Assembly: GCA_036498905.1 (NCBI GenBank) | Contig: DASYER010000096.1 | Location: 1-16,202, forward strand | DNA: 16,202 bases | Direction of reading: 5' to 3' | Origin: DAIDKA01 sp036498905 | GTDB lineage: Bacteria; Pseudomonadota; Gammaproteobacteria; Steroidobacterales; Steroidobacteraceae | Part shown: piece by piece, positions 7,900-15,701 of the stretch | How positions within the stretch are numbered: position 1 is the stretch's first letter | How the letters are laid out: each line of letters opens with the position of its first letter | Made by a program: the position numbers and the translations under genes | The notes under the pieces: generated by a model | Told to the model about the DNA's origin: nothing | The model's database searches: none | What the model saw: only the letters and a program-made list of their open reading frames with translations

Positions 7900-9501
7900 G
7901 TGTCTTTAGTCGGCGTCTCGGCGATCGGGATGGTCAGCTTCTACGTTTATGCCAATGTGCTGATCGTGGCGGCCGCCGCACTGCTCGCTACAATCCGCGC
8001 CCTCAACTCAAGGTTGCCGCGCCCATTGACCTACGCCCATCTGCTGGCACTGGGACGAGCACTCGCAGTCACCAGCCTGCTTTTGCCCCTGCCGGCGATG
8101 TGGCATGGCGGCAGCGCGTTCACACCGCTCAAGGCACAGGTCTGGGCGGCACCGTCGATGCGTGCGGCGATGGCCACCGTCGCGGACGATGCGCGGATCG
8201 ACGTCGGGGTCGACGCCGAGCACGCCTCTTTGCCGGTGAGCGCGGCCACAACCGTGCTGCTCGTGCTTTTTGCGGGCGGCCTGTTGCTCACTGCGCTGCC
8301 TCTCGTATTGGAAATGGGCGCAACGCTTCGAGTCGTTCGCGACGCACATGTGCTGCGAAGCATCGGCTCGGTGCGCGTTCTGGTCTCAGACAAGGAGCGG
8401 GTGCCGTTTGCTGTGTGGATTCCGGGACGCTCTTACATCGTTCTCCCGGCTGCTCTTCTGCTGCGCCCGGCTGACGTGCGCCTGGCGCTGAGACACGAGG
8501 GACATCATCACCGCCACGGCGATTCCCGCTTTCTGTATGCCGCCCTGCTCGGTCGGATGCTTCTGGGCATCAATCCCGCCATGCACTGGCTCGCCCGGCA
8601 ATTGCTCGAGCTGCAGGAGTTCGCCTGCGACGAAGCGCTTGCGCGGCGCGCGGACCATTGTGCCCACACGTATTGCGCCTGCCTGTTGCGCGTCGCCGAG
8701 GCCGCGCTGGGCGGCCGGCAGACCCCGGTGCGCTCGTTCATGGCGAGCTGGCAAGCCGGCGCACTGCGGCGTCGCATCGAGGCCGCGTACCGGCGCCCCG
8801 CCCGGCCAGCGCGGGCCTCCATCGCAGCCTGTGTCAGTGTGAGTGCCATCGTCGCCCTTACGGCGCTGAGCGTGGTGATTGCGGCGCCAGTACGGGATCG
8901 GCGGCTGTCGCGCGCCGCGGCCGAGCGCCTCGTGGCCGCAACACCGGGATCCTCAATATGGGGGCTGACCGCGAATGCCGCAGTGCTGCGGCAGCTCAAC
9001 CTGCTGCTGGGTACGCCGGATGGGCGTGAATTCCTCAACTCCAGCATCGCCCGCATGCACAGCTACGAGCCCGCGGTTCTGATGCAGCTGAAGAGATATG
9101 GGCTGCCCCCGGAACTGCGCGTCGTGCCGCTTGCCGAATCCGGATATCAGAATCTGCCGGCGCGCAGGGGTGCGGGTGCGGGCATGTGGATGTTCATCGG
9201 CCCCACCGCCAGGAAGTACGGACTGGACGTCTCGGCGCAGCGTGATCAACGACTCGACGTCGCGGCCGAGACCCAGGCGGCGATGCATATGTTCTCGGAC
9301 CTGCAGCGGCGCTTCGGGAGTTGGCCGCTCGCCTTGATGGCTTACAACTCGGGCGTGACTCGGGTCGAGGCCGGCATGAATGCAACGCACACACGGGACG
9401 CGTGGTCGCTCTATCACGCAGGCTACGGCAACGACCCGGACTATCTTGCCCGCACGACCGCCGTGATGCTGATCCTGGCACACCCGCAACTGCTGAATTG
9501 A
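7900..9501 (+). CDS. BlaR1-like M56 membrane metalloprotease fused to an MltD-like (GH23) lytic transglycosylase domain
   Basis: This 533-residue protein joins two modules. The N-terminal part has BlaR1/MecR1 topology, with membrane spans at about 10-31, 45-65 and 115-138. A predicted cytosolic zinc-protease region carries HEGHH (199-203, within the HExxHxxRxD-like run ending at D208) and a likely third ligand Glu240 (LQEFACDEAL), then a fourth span at about 307-329. Everything after residue 330 should be periplasmic. Instead of the penicillin-binding sensor domain of BlaR1, residues about 385-530 resemble MltD/SLT transglycosylases: LPPELRVVPLAESGYQ with catalytic Glu413-Ser414, GMWMF (428-432), DQRLD (449-453) and LALMAYNSG (477-485). 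Two normally conserved positions differ: Met431 replaces Gln of GLWQ, and Val486-Thr487 replace Glu-Gly after AYNSG. The GTG start follows the repressor stop directly, with AGGGAGG just upstream. A role in peptidoglycan-triggered cleavage of the repressor is inference. Confidence 0.92.
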   Translation: MSLVGVSAIGMVSFYVYANVLIVAAAALLATIRALNSRLPRPLTYAHLLALGRALAVTSLLLPLPAMWHGGSAFTPLKAQVWAAPSMRAAMATVADDARIDVGVDAEHASLPVSAATTVLLVLFAGGLLLTALPLVLEMGATLRVVRDAHVLRSIGSVRVLVSDKERVPFAVWIPGRSYIVLPAALLLRPADVRLALRHEGHHHRHGDSRFLYAALLGRMLLGINPAMHWLARQLLELQEFACDEALARRADHCAHTYCACLLRVAEAALGGRQTPVRSFMASWQAGALRRRIEAAYRRPARPARASIAACVSVSAIVALTALSVVIAAPVRDRRLSRAAAERLVAATPGSSIWGLTANAAVLRQLNLLLGTPDGREFLNSSIARMHSYEPAVLMQLKRYGLPPELRVVPLAESGYQNLPARRGAGAGMWMFIGPTARKYGLDVSAQRDQRLDVAAETQAAMHMFSDLQRRFGSWPLALMAYNSGVTRVEAGMNATHTRDAWSLYHAGYGNDPDYLARTTAVMLILAHPQLLN

Positions 9502-9516
9502 GATCGCTGCGCCCGA

Positions 9517-10029
9517 ATGGTAACCCTGCGCATTGCGGCGAGGATTGCGGTTCGCGGCGTCAACCCCTATGTCCTCATCGGAGCGCAGCAGGTCAAACGC
9601 CTGAAGCCGAACTGGCGCCGACCGCTCCCCGTAATCCTGCGTCTCGCAGGATTACCCCAGCACCGCTGGCTTACCAACCTCATGCCGGCCGGGGACGGGA
9701 CTTTCTATCTCTATCTTCATGAGCACATGCGCCGGGTCGCCGCCGCAGGAGCCGGCGATCGCATCCAGGTGCAGCTGCAGTTCAACGCCGCCTACCGGGG
9801 CGGTCCGGCGCACCCGATGCCGAAGTGGTTCCGGGACGCGCTGCGGGAAGCCCCCGCGGCGCTGCAAAACTGGCGCCGTCTGATCCCCAGCAGAAAAAAA
9901 GAGATCCTGCGCTATTTCGCATCTCTCAAGTCGGCGGCCGCGCGCGCCCGGAACCTTGATCGCGCGATGCGCGTGCTCGGCGGTGAGCGCGACCGATTCA
10001 TGGCGCGCGACTGGGACCATGGGCGTTAG
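9517..10029 (+). CDS. DUF1905 / YdeI-OmdA family protein
   Basis: This 170-residue protein has two recognisable parts. The first (about 45-90) matches DUF1905: MPAGDGTFYLYLHEHMRRVA, then GDRIQVQL, a small beta-rich domain. The second (about 100-156) is a YdeI/OmdA-type helical tail: MPKWFRDALREAP, then WRRLIPSRKKEILRYFASLK and ARARNLDRAMRVLGG. It is very basic and has no signal peptide, so it is probably cytoplasmic. Some YdeI/OmdA relatives have been linked to resistance to cationic peptides, but the biochemistry of the family is poorly defined. It starts 15 nt after the protease-transglycosylase gene and is probably co-transcribed with it. The ribosome-binding site is weak, and a run of seven A residues at 9894-9900 codes for part of the RKKE segment. 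Confidence 0.85.
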   Translation: MVTLRIAARIAVRGVNPYVLIGAQQVKRLKPNWRRPLPVILRLAGLPQHRWLTNLMPAGDGTFYLYLHEHMRRVAAAGAGDRIQVQLQFNAAYRGGPAHPMPKWFRDALREAPAALQNWRRLIPSRKKEILRYFASLKSAAARARNLDRAMRVLGGERDRFMARDWDHGR

Positions 10030-10058
10030 GTTTGATTTGTGCCGTGCAGGGCAAGGGG

Positions 10059-10064
10059 TATAGT
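10059..10064 (+). promoter_or_regulatory. Candidate -10 element for the secreted hydrolase gene
   Basis: TATAGT at 10059-10064 is a 5/6 match to a -10 hexamer in the 63-bp gap after the OmdA-like gene. The best -35 candidate is TTGTGC with a 16-bp spacer, which is weak. A start site near 10071 would make ATG 10093 the first in-frame start on the transcript. Confidence 0.3.
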
Positions 10065-10092
10065 GCCGATGGCCAAACCAACCGGTGCAGTC

Positions 10093-11241
10093 ATGAAACG
10101 ACATTTTTCCCGCAGCCCGAAGAATCCGTCGTCATTGTTTGAGAAGATCCGGTGGGTGCTCGGTGCCGCCGTGGTGGGATTCGCGATCAACATAGGTCAC
10201 GCGCAGCCACCGGCTGCCATCGAGTCTGCATTGGTGAAAATCGGGCCGATCGTGGACCCGGTGTGCACGGCGAGACTGTACCGGCCGCTGATGCCGAAAC
10301 AGGACATCACGAGCAACCTGCCGCAGCCGTATCCGGGTATCACGGTGACGCGCAACCAGTCCTTCGGTGCGGACCCCAAAGACGTCGTCGACATTTTTTC
10401 GGCAAAGACCGGCCCGTCGAATCGCACGGTGCTGGTGTACGTTCCGGGCGGCGCCGGCAACAAGATCGAAATTCAGGATAAATCAGCCAACGCCTTCTAC
10501 GACAACATCGGCCGCTTTGCGACCAAGAATGGGATGGTCGGCGTACTGATGCAGCGCAAAGGCAGCAGCAGCTGGGACGGGGGCGCCAAGGACATCTCGG
10601 CGATGCTGCAGTGGGTCGAAGCCCATATCGCAGCGTATGGCGGCAATCCCGACCGGATTTTCATCTGGGCGCACTCGGCGGGAAATGTCCCGCTGGGAAC
10701 CTATCTGGGTCGTCCGGAGCTGTGGGGTCCGAAGGGGGTCGGCATCAAGGGTGCCGTTCTGATGTCGGGAGCGCCCTTCGACATCGCACCCGCCAAGGTA
10801 CCCCCGCTGGCAGCCGGCGATGTCCTGGCGGCGGCCGGAAAAACTTGTGGTGAGAAGGTCGGCATGGCCTCCGCCGCCGGCTCTGACGGTGCCCTGCCTG
10901 GCGTTCCTGCCGGGGGACCCGGCGGGCCGCCGCTGCGCTCGGACTTCATTCCTCCCTCGGGGCCGCCGCCCAGCGCCGAAGCCCAGTTGGCGCGCTCCAG
11001 CCTGCCGCAGCTGCGAAATGCGCCGTTTCGGTTACTGATCGTCAGCGGCGAACTGGATCCGAAGGCCCTGCTTGCATTTTCGAAGACCCTGCATGAGGGC
11101 ATCTGCGAAGCCAACAGCGCGCACTGCCCGCAATACCTGATTGCGAAGGGTCAAAGCCACGTATCGCTGGTGTTCTCCATCGACACACCCGACACGGGCG
11201 TGTCGGGACCGGTCCTCGCCTTCATCAAAGGTACGCGTTAG
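10093..11241 (+). CDS. Secreted alpha/beta hydrolase (carboxylesterase-like)
   Basis: This 382-residue hydrolase has a Sec-type signal peptide: a basic n-region (MKRHFSRSPK, FEKIR), a hydrophobic core WVLGAAVVGFAINI and probable cleavage after GHA (about residue 37). The mature part has an alpha/beta-hydrolase fold. Strand LVYVPGG (114-120) supplies the oxyanion-hole region, the nucleophile elbow AHSAG gives Ser195, SGELDP gives Asp322 and GQSHVS gives His356, a full catalytic triad. Between about 254 and 300 lies a Pro/Gly/Ala-rich stretch (including VPAGGPGGPPL and PPSGPPPS) unlike a normal lid. ATG at 10093 is preferred because it begins a normal signal peptide; ATG 10069, with AAGGGG about 10 nt upstream, is an alternative. 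It probably acts on an ester in the periplasm; substrate unknown. It is convergent with the metallo-hydrolase gene, 13 bp apart. Confidence 0.87.
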   Translation: MKRHFSRSPKNPSSLFEKIRWVLGAAVVGFAINIGHAQPPAAIESALVKIGPIVDPVCTARLYRPLMPKQDITSNLPQPYPGITVTRNQSFGADPKDVVDIFSAKTGPSNRTVLVYVPGGAGNKIEIQDKSANAFYDNIGRFATKNGMVGVLMQRKGSSSWDGGAKDISAMLQWVEAHIAAYGGNPDRIFIWAHSAGNVPLGTYLGRPELWGPKGVGIKGAVLMSGAPFDIAPAKVPPLAAGDVLAAAGKTCGEKVGMASAAGSDGALPGVPAGGPGGPPLRSDFIPPSGPPPSAEAQLARSSLPQLRNAPFRLLIVSGELDPKALLAFSKTLHEGICEANSAHCPQYLIAKGQSHVSLVFSIDTPDTGVSGPVLAFIKGTR

Positions 11242-11254
11242 GCAGCGGGCGCGG

Positions 11255-12364
11255 TCACAGCACCATCAGGTCCTGGCCGACGACCACTTCTCCGGAATAC
11301 CCGCGCCGTACGCCCTCGATGAATGCCGTCACGGGATAGGCGAGATTGCCGGCGCTCGGACCCGCCAACTGATGGTTCAGAACCACCATCTTGACGTTGG
11401 CCTCCGCCGCCATGCGGGCCACGTCAGCCGGCGAGGAATGCGTTTCGGCGACATGCCGGTAGATGTTGTTGGGATTGCCTGCCGCCGCCTCGGTTTTCGA
11501 ACGCTCCTCCATCTGCGCGAGCATCGCAGCATCCGCAATCTCGCACACGAACACGTCGGCGCCGCGGGCGAGCTTGGCGACGTTGGCCGAGTAGGCCGTG
11601 TCACCTGCGAATACGATTGAGCGATCCTTGGTGTCCAGCCGCAGCGCGAGGCTGCGATCGGGCATCTTGGCCTTCGAGCGTGCCGGGAAGTGCGTATTCT
11701 CGATGGCCGTGACGGTGATCCGGTCGTCCTTGAATACCTGCACCGGCGTATCGGCCGCCGCCACATCGTGTCCGTGGAACTGCGCATTCGCATCCACCGT
11801 CCGGCCCTCATCGGCGGTACGGATCTCAACGTTGCTGCGGATGACGGCCACGCAGGCCGCGATCAGTTTGGTCGTTCCATAAGGACCATAGGCGTCCGTC
11901 GCCGTGGTCTTACCGTTGGTCCACTGAAAAGACAGCAGCGCCGGCACATCGCCGGTGTGGTCATCGTGCAGATGGGTAAAGAAGATCGTGCCGACCTGCA
12001 GATAGCCGAGGTTGCTTGCGACGAGTTGCCGCAAGGTCCCATAACCACAGTCGATCAGATACGGCCGGCCATCGACCACGACGGCACTGCCGGTCTGTCC
12101 GCGCGTGATATCGATTCCCGGGCCGGCACGAGTCCCGAGCAATACCAGCCACGTCCCAGGTTTCGGTCCCCTTTGCGCAGCCACCCCCGCCGTAGCGATG
12201 CCGCCGCCGGCATTCTGCGCCCGGGTGACGCGCGAAAGCGCGACCGGTACCAGCGTCGCAGTCCCCAAGGCCAGCGCCTTGCTCAAGAGATTGCGCCGCG
12301 CGGCCGAAGTCGGCCCGGCGACCGACTCCGCGCACTCTGATCGAGTTTCCTTGCTCCGTGACAT
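11255..12364 (-). CDS. Tat-exported MBL-fold metallo-hydrolase (RNase Z/arylsulfatase-like branch)
   Basis: This 369-residue metallo-beta-lactamase-fold enzyme has a twin-arginine signal (ARRNLLSK at 22-29, then a hydrophobic Ala/Leu/Val stretch ending near TRAQ, residue 50), so it should reach the periplasm folded. The zinc-binding motif is THLHDDHTGD (His131, His133, Asp135, His136). Further candidate ligands are His225 (ENTHFP), Asp255 (FAGDTAYS), His309 (AETHSSPADV) and His331. The layout follows the RNase Z-like branch that includes secreted arylsulfatase-type enzymes, and a periplasmic small-molecule hydrolase is far more likely than a tRNA nuclease. ATG 12364 is chosen over the adjacent TTG because AGGAAGGA lies about 5 nt upstream. 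It starts 26 bp after the stop of the TonB-dependent receptor gene, so the two probably form an uptake-and-hydrolysis operon. Confidence 0.9.
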   Translation of the reverse strand: MSRSKETRSECAESVAGPTSAARRNLLSKALALGTATLVPVALSRVTRAQNAGGGIATAGVAAQRGPKPGTWLVLLGTRAGPGIDITRGQTGSAVVVDGRPYLIDCGYGTLRQLVASNLGYLQVGTIFFTHLHDDHTGDVPALLSFQWTNGKTTATDAYGPYGTTKLIAACVAVIRSNVEIRTADEGRTVDANAQFHGHDVAAADTPVQVFKDDRITVTAIENTHFPARSKAKMPDRSLALRLDTKDRSIVFAGDTAYSANVAKLARGADVFVCEIADAAMLAQMEERSKTEAAAGNPNNIYRHVAETHSSPADVARMAAEANVKMVVLNHQLAGPSAGNLAYPVTAFIEGVRRGYSGEVVVGQDLMVL

Positions 12365-12390
12365 CAATTCCTTCCTGCTACGCGGGCCGA

Positions 12391-15300
12391 TTACAACTGC
12401 AGTTTGAGGCCCACTGTAAACCGCCGTCCGAGCACATCATACAGGCTCTGGTTGGTCTGAATCGGCGCGCTCGAAAGCCCGACGTACGAGGGCGCAAGCG
12501 GGGGCGCCTTGTCGAAAATGTTATTGACCACGCCGTACAGCTGCACGGTGGTGGACCCTATGGTGATGTCATAGGACAAGCGCATATCAAAATACGTGAC
12601 TGAGGGCACGTGATTGTTGGCCACATCCCAACCATTGAGATTGTCGGTGGCACTGAGCTTGCCGCCATCGATGAAGCGCCCTTCGAAGAAGGTCGTGAAG
12701 GGTCCGTTGGCATACTGCAGGTACGCGGTCAGTTTCCAGGTGGGCAATCCCAATGTGCCGACGTCCCCCGCGAACTCGGTCTCGACACCGTTTGAACTGG
12801 TGGTCGTGTTCGACATCAGGTAACTGGCGAACGCGCGGGCGGAGAGCGTTTCGGTGCCGCCGCCGAACAGATGCACTCCATGCGTATAGCCTGACTCGAT
12901 GTCGATTCCCCTGACCGCGGCCTTGGCGATGTTCTGATACGTCTGATTGACGATGAAGATCGTGCCGTCGGGATTTCGGCTGATGTTCGCGCACTGATCG
13001 GTATTGCTCTGCTGGTAGCAGGCCGTGACGATCTGCTGGGCCGTATAGGCCTGGATGGCATCCTTCAGCGAGGTATCGAACCAGTCCACCGAGAGATCCG
13101 TCCCGGGCAGCCAGCTGGGTCGGTAGACGAGGCCCGCGGTGACCGTATCGGCGGTCTCCGGCAGCACCGATGGATTGCCACCCTGTACGATCGTGATGTT
13201 CTCGGTCGGATTCCCGGGCCTGCCATAGTCGATGACGCTGGCGGCCCCGCCGGTGCGGTCGAAGCGCTCATCGAGGTTGGCCGCGCGCACGTCGCGGGAA
13301 TAAGTCGCGCGCAGACGCAGATCCGGAATGATCTGGTCATCCAATCCCATCTTGTAGGCCAGAATCGAGCCGCTACCGCTGTAATCGGCCCAGCGCACGG
13401 CACCGTTGAGGTTCAACTGCTGCAGCAGGAAGGTGTTGGAGATCAGGGGCACTTCGGTCTCGGCGAACATCTCCTTCACGTCGAACCCACCTTTGACGAA
13501 CGGAACCTTGGAGAACTGGGTGTCGACGGAGTTGTTGGCTGCACCAGGGGGTACACCGCGAATTCCCAGAGCGGCATTGTTGGCCGGCACGGGTAGGACG
13601 CTCGGGCTGGTGGACGGGTTGCCCTGTGAATCCAACACGACCTGATTGAGGGCCTCGCGACGGTAGGTGGCACCCACCGCCATCGATACCGCGCCGGCGC
13701 CCCAGCCCTTGTAGACATCCCCGGAGGCGGTGAGCTCGCCGTTGCTCTGTTGAATGTCCACATCACGAACTTTGTCGGGTCCGCCGACATAGCTGAAGGT
13801 GCCCTGCGGACCGCTCGCGTAATACGGGGTGGTCGTCACCGGAATTCCCGGGTCGTAGCCGGTCACCCAGTCGATCGCAGCCTGCGACGCGTTGCCGCGC
13901 CCGAAGAGATTGAGAGGTACGCAGTCCGGATACTGACCCGACACCAGGGTGACATTGCACTCGACCTGGCCGGTGGTCGGATTCTTGACGGCATCCAATG
14001 CCATGAAGATACGATCGATGCGGATGCCGCCGATCTGCCGGGCATCAAGATTGGTCTCGCCGAACTGATAGTAGCCGTCGACCGACCAGTCCTTGAGGAA
14101 CCCGCCGGGGACCTTGGACTTGAAGCCGAGCGTGCCGGAACGCACCTTGGTGTCATTCTCGACATAGGCGTTGTTCGCAATGTCGAGACCGTTGCCGATG
14201 CGGCCGAAGGTAAACGAGGCGATGTTGTTGGCCACCATCTGCTGACTGACGCTGGCCGGCAGGAAGGCATTGTTCGCAAAAATCGTGATCGGCTGACCGC
14301 TGGTGGGCGAGAACAGGCCGCCGGTGGTGGTGGTCTTCACCATTTCGTCGGCATAGATTCCCTGGAAGTAGACGTTGATGTAGTTCGTCACGTCCGCATC
14401 CAGGTAGCTGAAGAAACTGGTGCGACTGGATTGCGGCTCGACGTCCGGGCGATCTGAATTGTTGTCCGTGCCGCTGCCGCCGCCGAGCGTGGATTGAGCA
14501 TTGGTCAGGGTCGATACCTGCGACCCCAGGTGAAACGGACTGACGGTGCCATCGCTGTTGAAGGTACTGATGCCGAGTCCGGCGGGAACCGTGTTCCCGG
14601 GTGTGGCCTGGTAGGCCGTGATCAGGCCGTCGTACGAGGCATTGGTGGAGGTGACGTAAGGTGCCGGGTAGAAGCGTGGATTGGACTGACTGTTACCGGC
14701 ACCTGCGGCCGTGCTCTGCAGCAGGCCCCAGCTCTGATACCAGTCCCGGCCCCGCCACGTGTACACCGGATCCTCCCCGTAATGTTCGCCCGAGAGGATG
14801 ATGTGGGCGTGCTCGCCGAGGCTGTGCCCGAAGGTCGCCGAAACCTCATCGTTCTGGTTGTCGCCGCGACTGGTCTGGCCGTCCTGAACCGTCGCCTTGA
14901 AGCCATTGAACTTGGTGTCGAGAATGAAATTGACGACGCCGGCGACCGCATCGGTGCCGTACGCCGCGCTGGCGCCGCCCGTGACGGTGTCCACCTGCTT
15001 GACGACGGATTGTGGAAACAGGTTGATGTCCGGACCGCCATACAGCGAGGAGTCCACCATCCGCCTGCCGTCAAGCAGAGTGAGCGTGCGCTTGGTCCCC
15101 AGGCCTCTCAGATTCAGTGAACCGCCGCCCGGGGAGGTGAAGAATCCGTTGGCACCGGTATTGAAGTTGCTCGTCGTGGCGCTGCCATAGAACTGGGGAA
15201 GCTCGATCAAGGCGTCGATCATCGTCGTTGGCGCCATTGAGTTCAGCTCCTCAAGCGACACCGATGTGACCGGTGTCGGCGCAGTCATGCCGACGTGTTG

Positions 15301-15420
15301 AATTCTCGTGCCGGTGACCTCCACCTGCTCGATCTGCTGATCGCTGGAATCCGCAGCCTGCGCCTGCGCGGCTGCCGCAATCGCTGCGCAGACGTAGACA
15401 GAAATTAGCTTCTTGTTCAT
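12391..15420 (-). CDS. TonB-dependent outer-membrane receptor
   Basis: This 1009-residue receptor imports a ligand across the outer membrane using TonB/ExbBD energy. The signal peptide MNKKLISVYVCAAIAAAAQA ends near AQA-A (about residue 22). A TonB-box-like segment IEQVEVTGTRI (30-40) follows, then the plug domain (about 45-168) with SLNLRGLGTKRTLTLLDGRR (101-120), VDTVTGGASAAYGTDAVAGV (143-162) and VNFILD. The rest is a long beta-barrel rich in alternating aromatic and polar residues, ending RRFTVGLKLQL. There is no N-terminal STN signalling domain, so no direct sigma/anti-sigma regulation is expected. AGGGGGAT about 6 nt upstream supports the ATG at 15420. Related receptors in Steroidobacter- and sphingomonad-like bacteria take up varied aromatics, glycans or peptides; the ligand here is unknown. 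The neighbouring exported MBL hydrolase may process it. Confidence 0.96.
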   Translation of the reverse strand: MNKKLISVYVCAAIAAAAQAQAADSSDQQIEQVEVTGTRIQHVGMTAPTPVTSVSLEELNSMAPTTMIDALIELPQFYGSATTSNFNTGANGFFTSPGGGSLNLRGLGTKRTLTLLDGRRMVDSSLYGGPDINLFPQSVVKQVDTVTGGASAAYGTDAVAGVVNFILDTKFNGFKATVQDGQTSRGDNQNDEVSATFGHSLGEHAHIILSGEHYGEDPVYTWRGRDWYQSWGLLQSTAAGAGNSQSNPRFYPAPYVTSTNASYDGLITAYQATPGNTVPAGLGISTFNSDGTVSPFHLGSQVSTLTNAQSTLGGGSGTDNNSDRPDVEPQSSRTSFFSYLDADVTNYINVYFQGIYADEMVKTTTTGGLFSPTSGQPITIFANNAFLPASVSQQMVANNIASFTFGRIGNGLDIANNAYVENDTKVRSGTLGFKSKVPGGFLKDWSVDGYYQFGETNLDARQIGGIRIDRIFMALDAVKNPTTGQVECNVTLVSGQYPDCVPLNLFGRGNASQAAIDWVTGYDPGIPVTTTPYYASGPQGTFSYVGGPDKVRDVDIQQSNGELTASGDVYKGWGAGAVSMAVGATYRREALNQVVLDSQGNPSTSPSVLPVPANNAALGIRGVPPGAANNSVDTQFSKVPFVKGGFDVKEMFAETEVPLISNTFLLQQLNLNGAVRWADYSGSGSILAYKMGLDDQIIPDLRLRATYSRDVRAANLDERFDRTGGAASVIDYGRPGNPTENITIVQGGNPSVLPETADTVTAGLVYRPSWLPGTDLSVDWFDTSLKDAIQAYTAQQIVTACYQQSNTDQCANISRNPDGTIFIVNQTYQNIAKAAVRGIDIESGYTHGVHLFGGGTETLSARAFASYLMSNTTTSSNGVETEFAGDVGTLGLPTWKLTAYLQYANGPFTTFFEGRFIDGGKLSATDNLNGWDVANNHVPSVTYFDMRLSYDITIGSTTVQLYGVVNNIFDKAPPLAPSYVGLSSAPIQTNQSLYDVLGRRFTVGLKLQL

Positions 15421-15701
15421 TGAATCCCCCTGATTGACCGTTCAGTGCACCCTTAGAACCGATCATCCAAGCTCATGATTTTTATGGAGCTTTGTGATCG
15501 CACGCGGCTTGTTATCAATTGTAATATCAGAATCAGAACACGGATTCCGATTTTGAGTCAAGCCCGCGACGATCGACAGCCTCATGGGCTGATCTTTTTA
15601 GAGTGAGCAATTCCGGTGAATCAGCAAACGATCTTGGTGGCCAGCGAAGCCGCCGGGCGCACGGCGAATGCGCGGTGCAAGTATCTGATTCAGGTGTGTT
15701 T
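15421..15701. other. Intergenic region between the receptor gene and tRNA-Thr
   Basis: No convincing gene is visible in these 281 bp. The region holds the candidate receptor promoter. It also has a small plus-strand hairpin, CAGCC/GGCTG around TCATG at 15577-15591, followed by five T residues (15595-15599), which resembles a weak terminator facing away from both flanking minus-strand genes. No copy of the tRNA 3' end, tandem repeat or transposase fragment was seen. No T-rich terminator for the tRNA was found either. Confidence 0.5.
15532..15561 (-). promoter_or_regulatory. Candidate promoter of the TonB-dependent receptor gene
   Basis: On the minus strand TTGACT (15561-15556, 5/6 match to -35) is followed after 18 bp by TCTGAT (15537-15532, 4/6 match to -10). 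This would give a leader of about 105 nt. The region is also AT-richer than its surroundings. Inspection only; other starts are possible. Confidence 0.3.

Noticed and set aside
7504..9501. Beta-lactam resistance operon (bla/mec-type)
   Set aside because: The repressor and protease resemble BlaI/BlaR1, but no beta-lactamase or PBP2a-like gene is present and the sensor domain is a transglycosylase rather than a penicillin-binding domain.
11255..12364. Metallo-beta-lactamase (antibiotic resistance enzyme)
   Set aside because: The fold and HxHxDH motif are shared, but the length, Tat signal and THSSPADV-type C-terminal motifs fit the RNase Z/arylsulfatase-like branch, not class B beta-lactamases.
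13750..14457. 235-codon plus-strand frame opposite the TonB-dependent receptor
   Set aside because: Antisense shadow of the receptor barrel with no domain-like pattern; the receptor frame is continuous across it.
15577..15599. Hairpin followed by five T residues, resembling an intrinsic terminator on the plus strand
   Set aside because: The stem is only 5 bp and no plus-strand gene ends upstream of it, so a terminator call is not supported.
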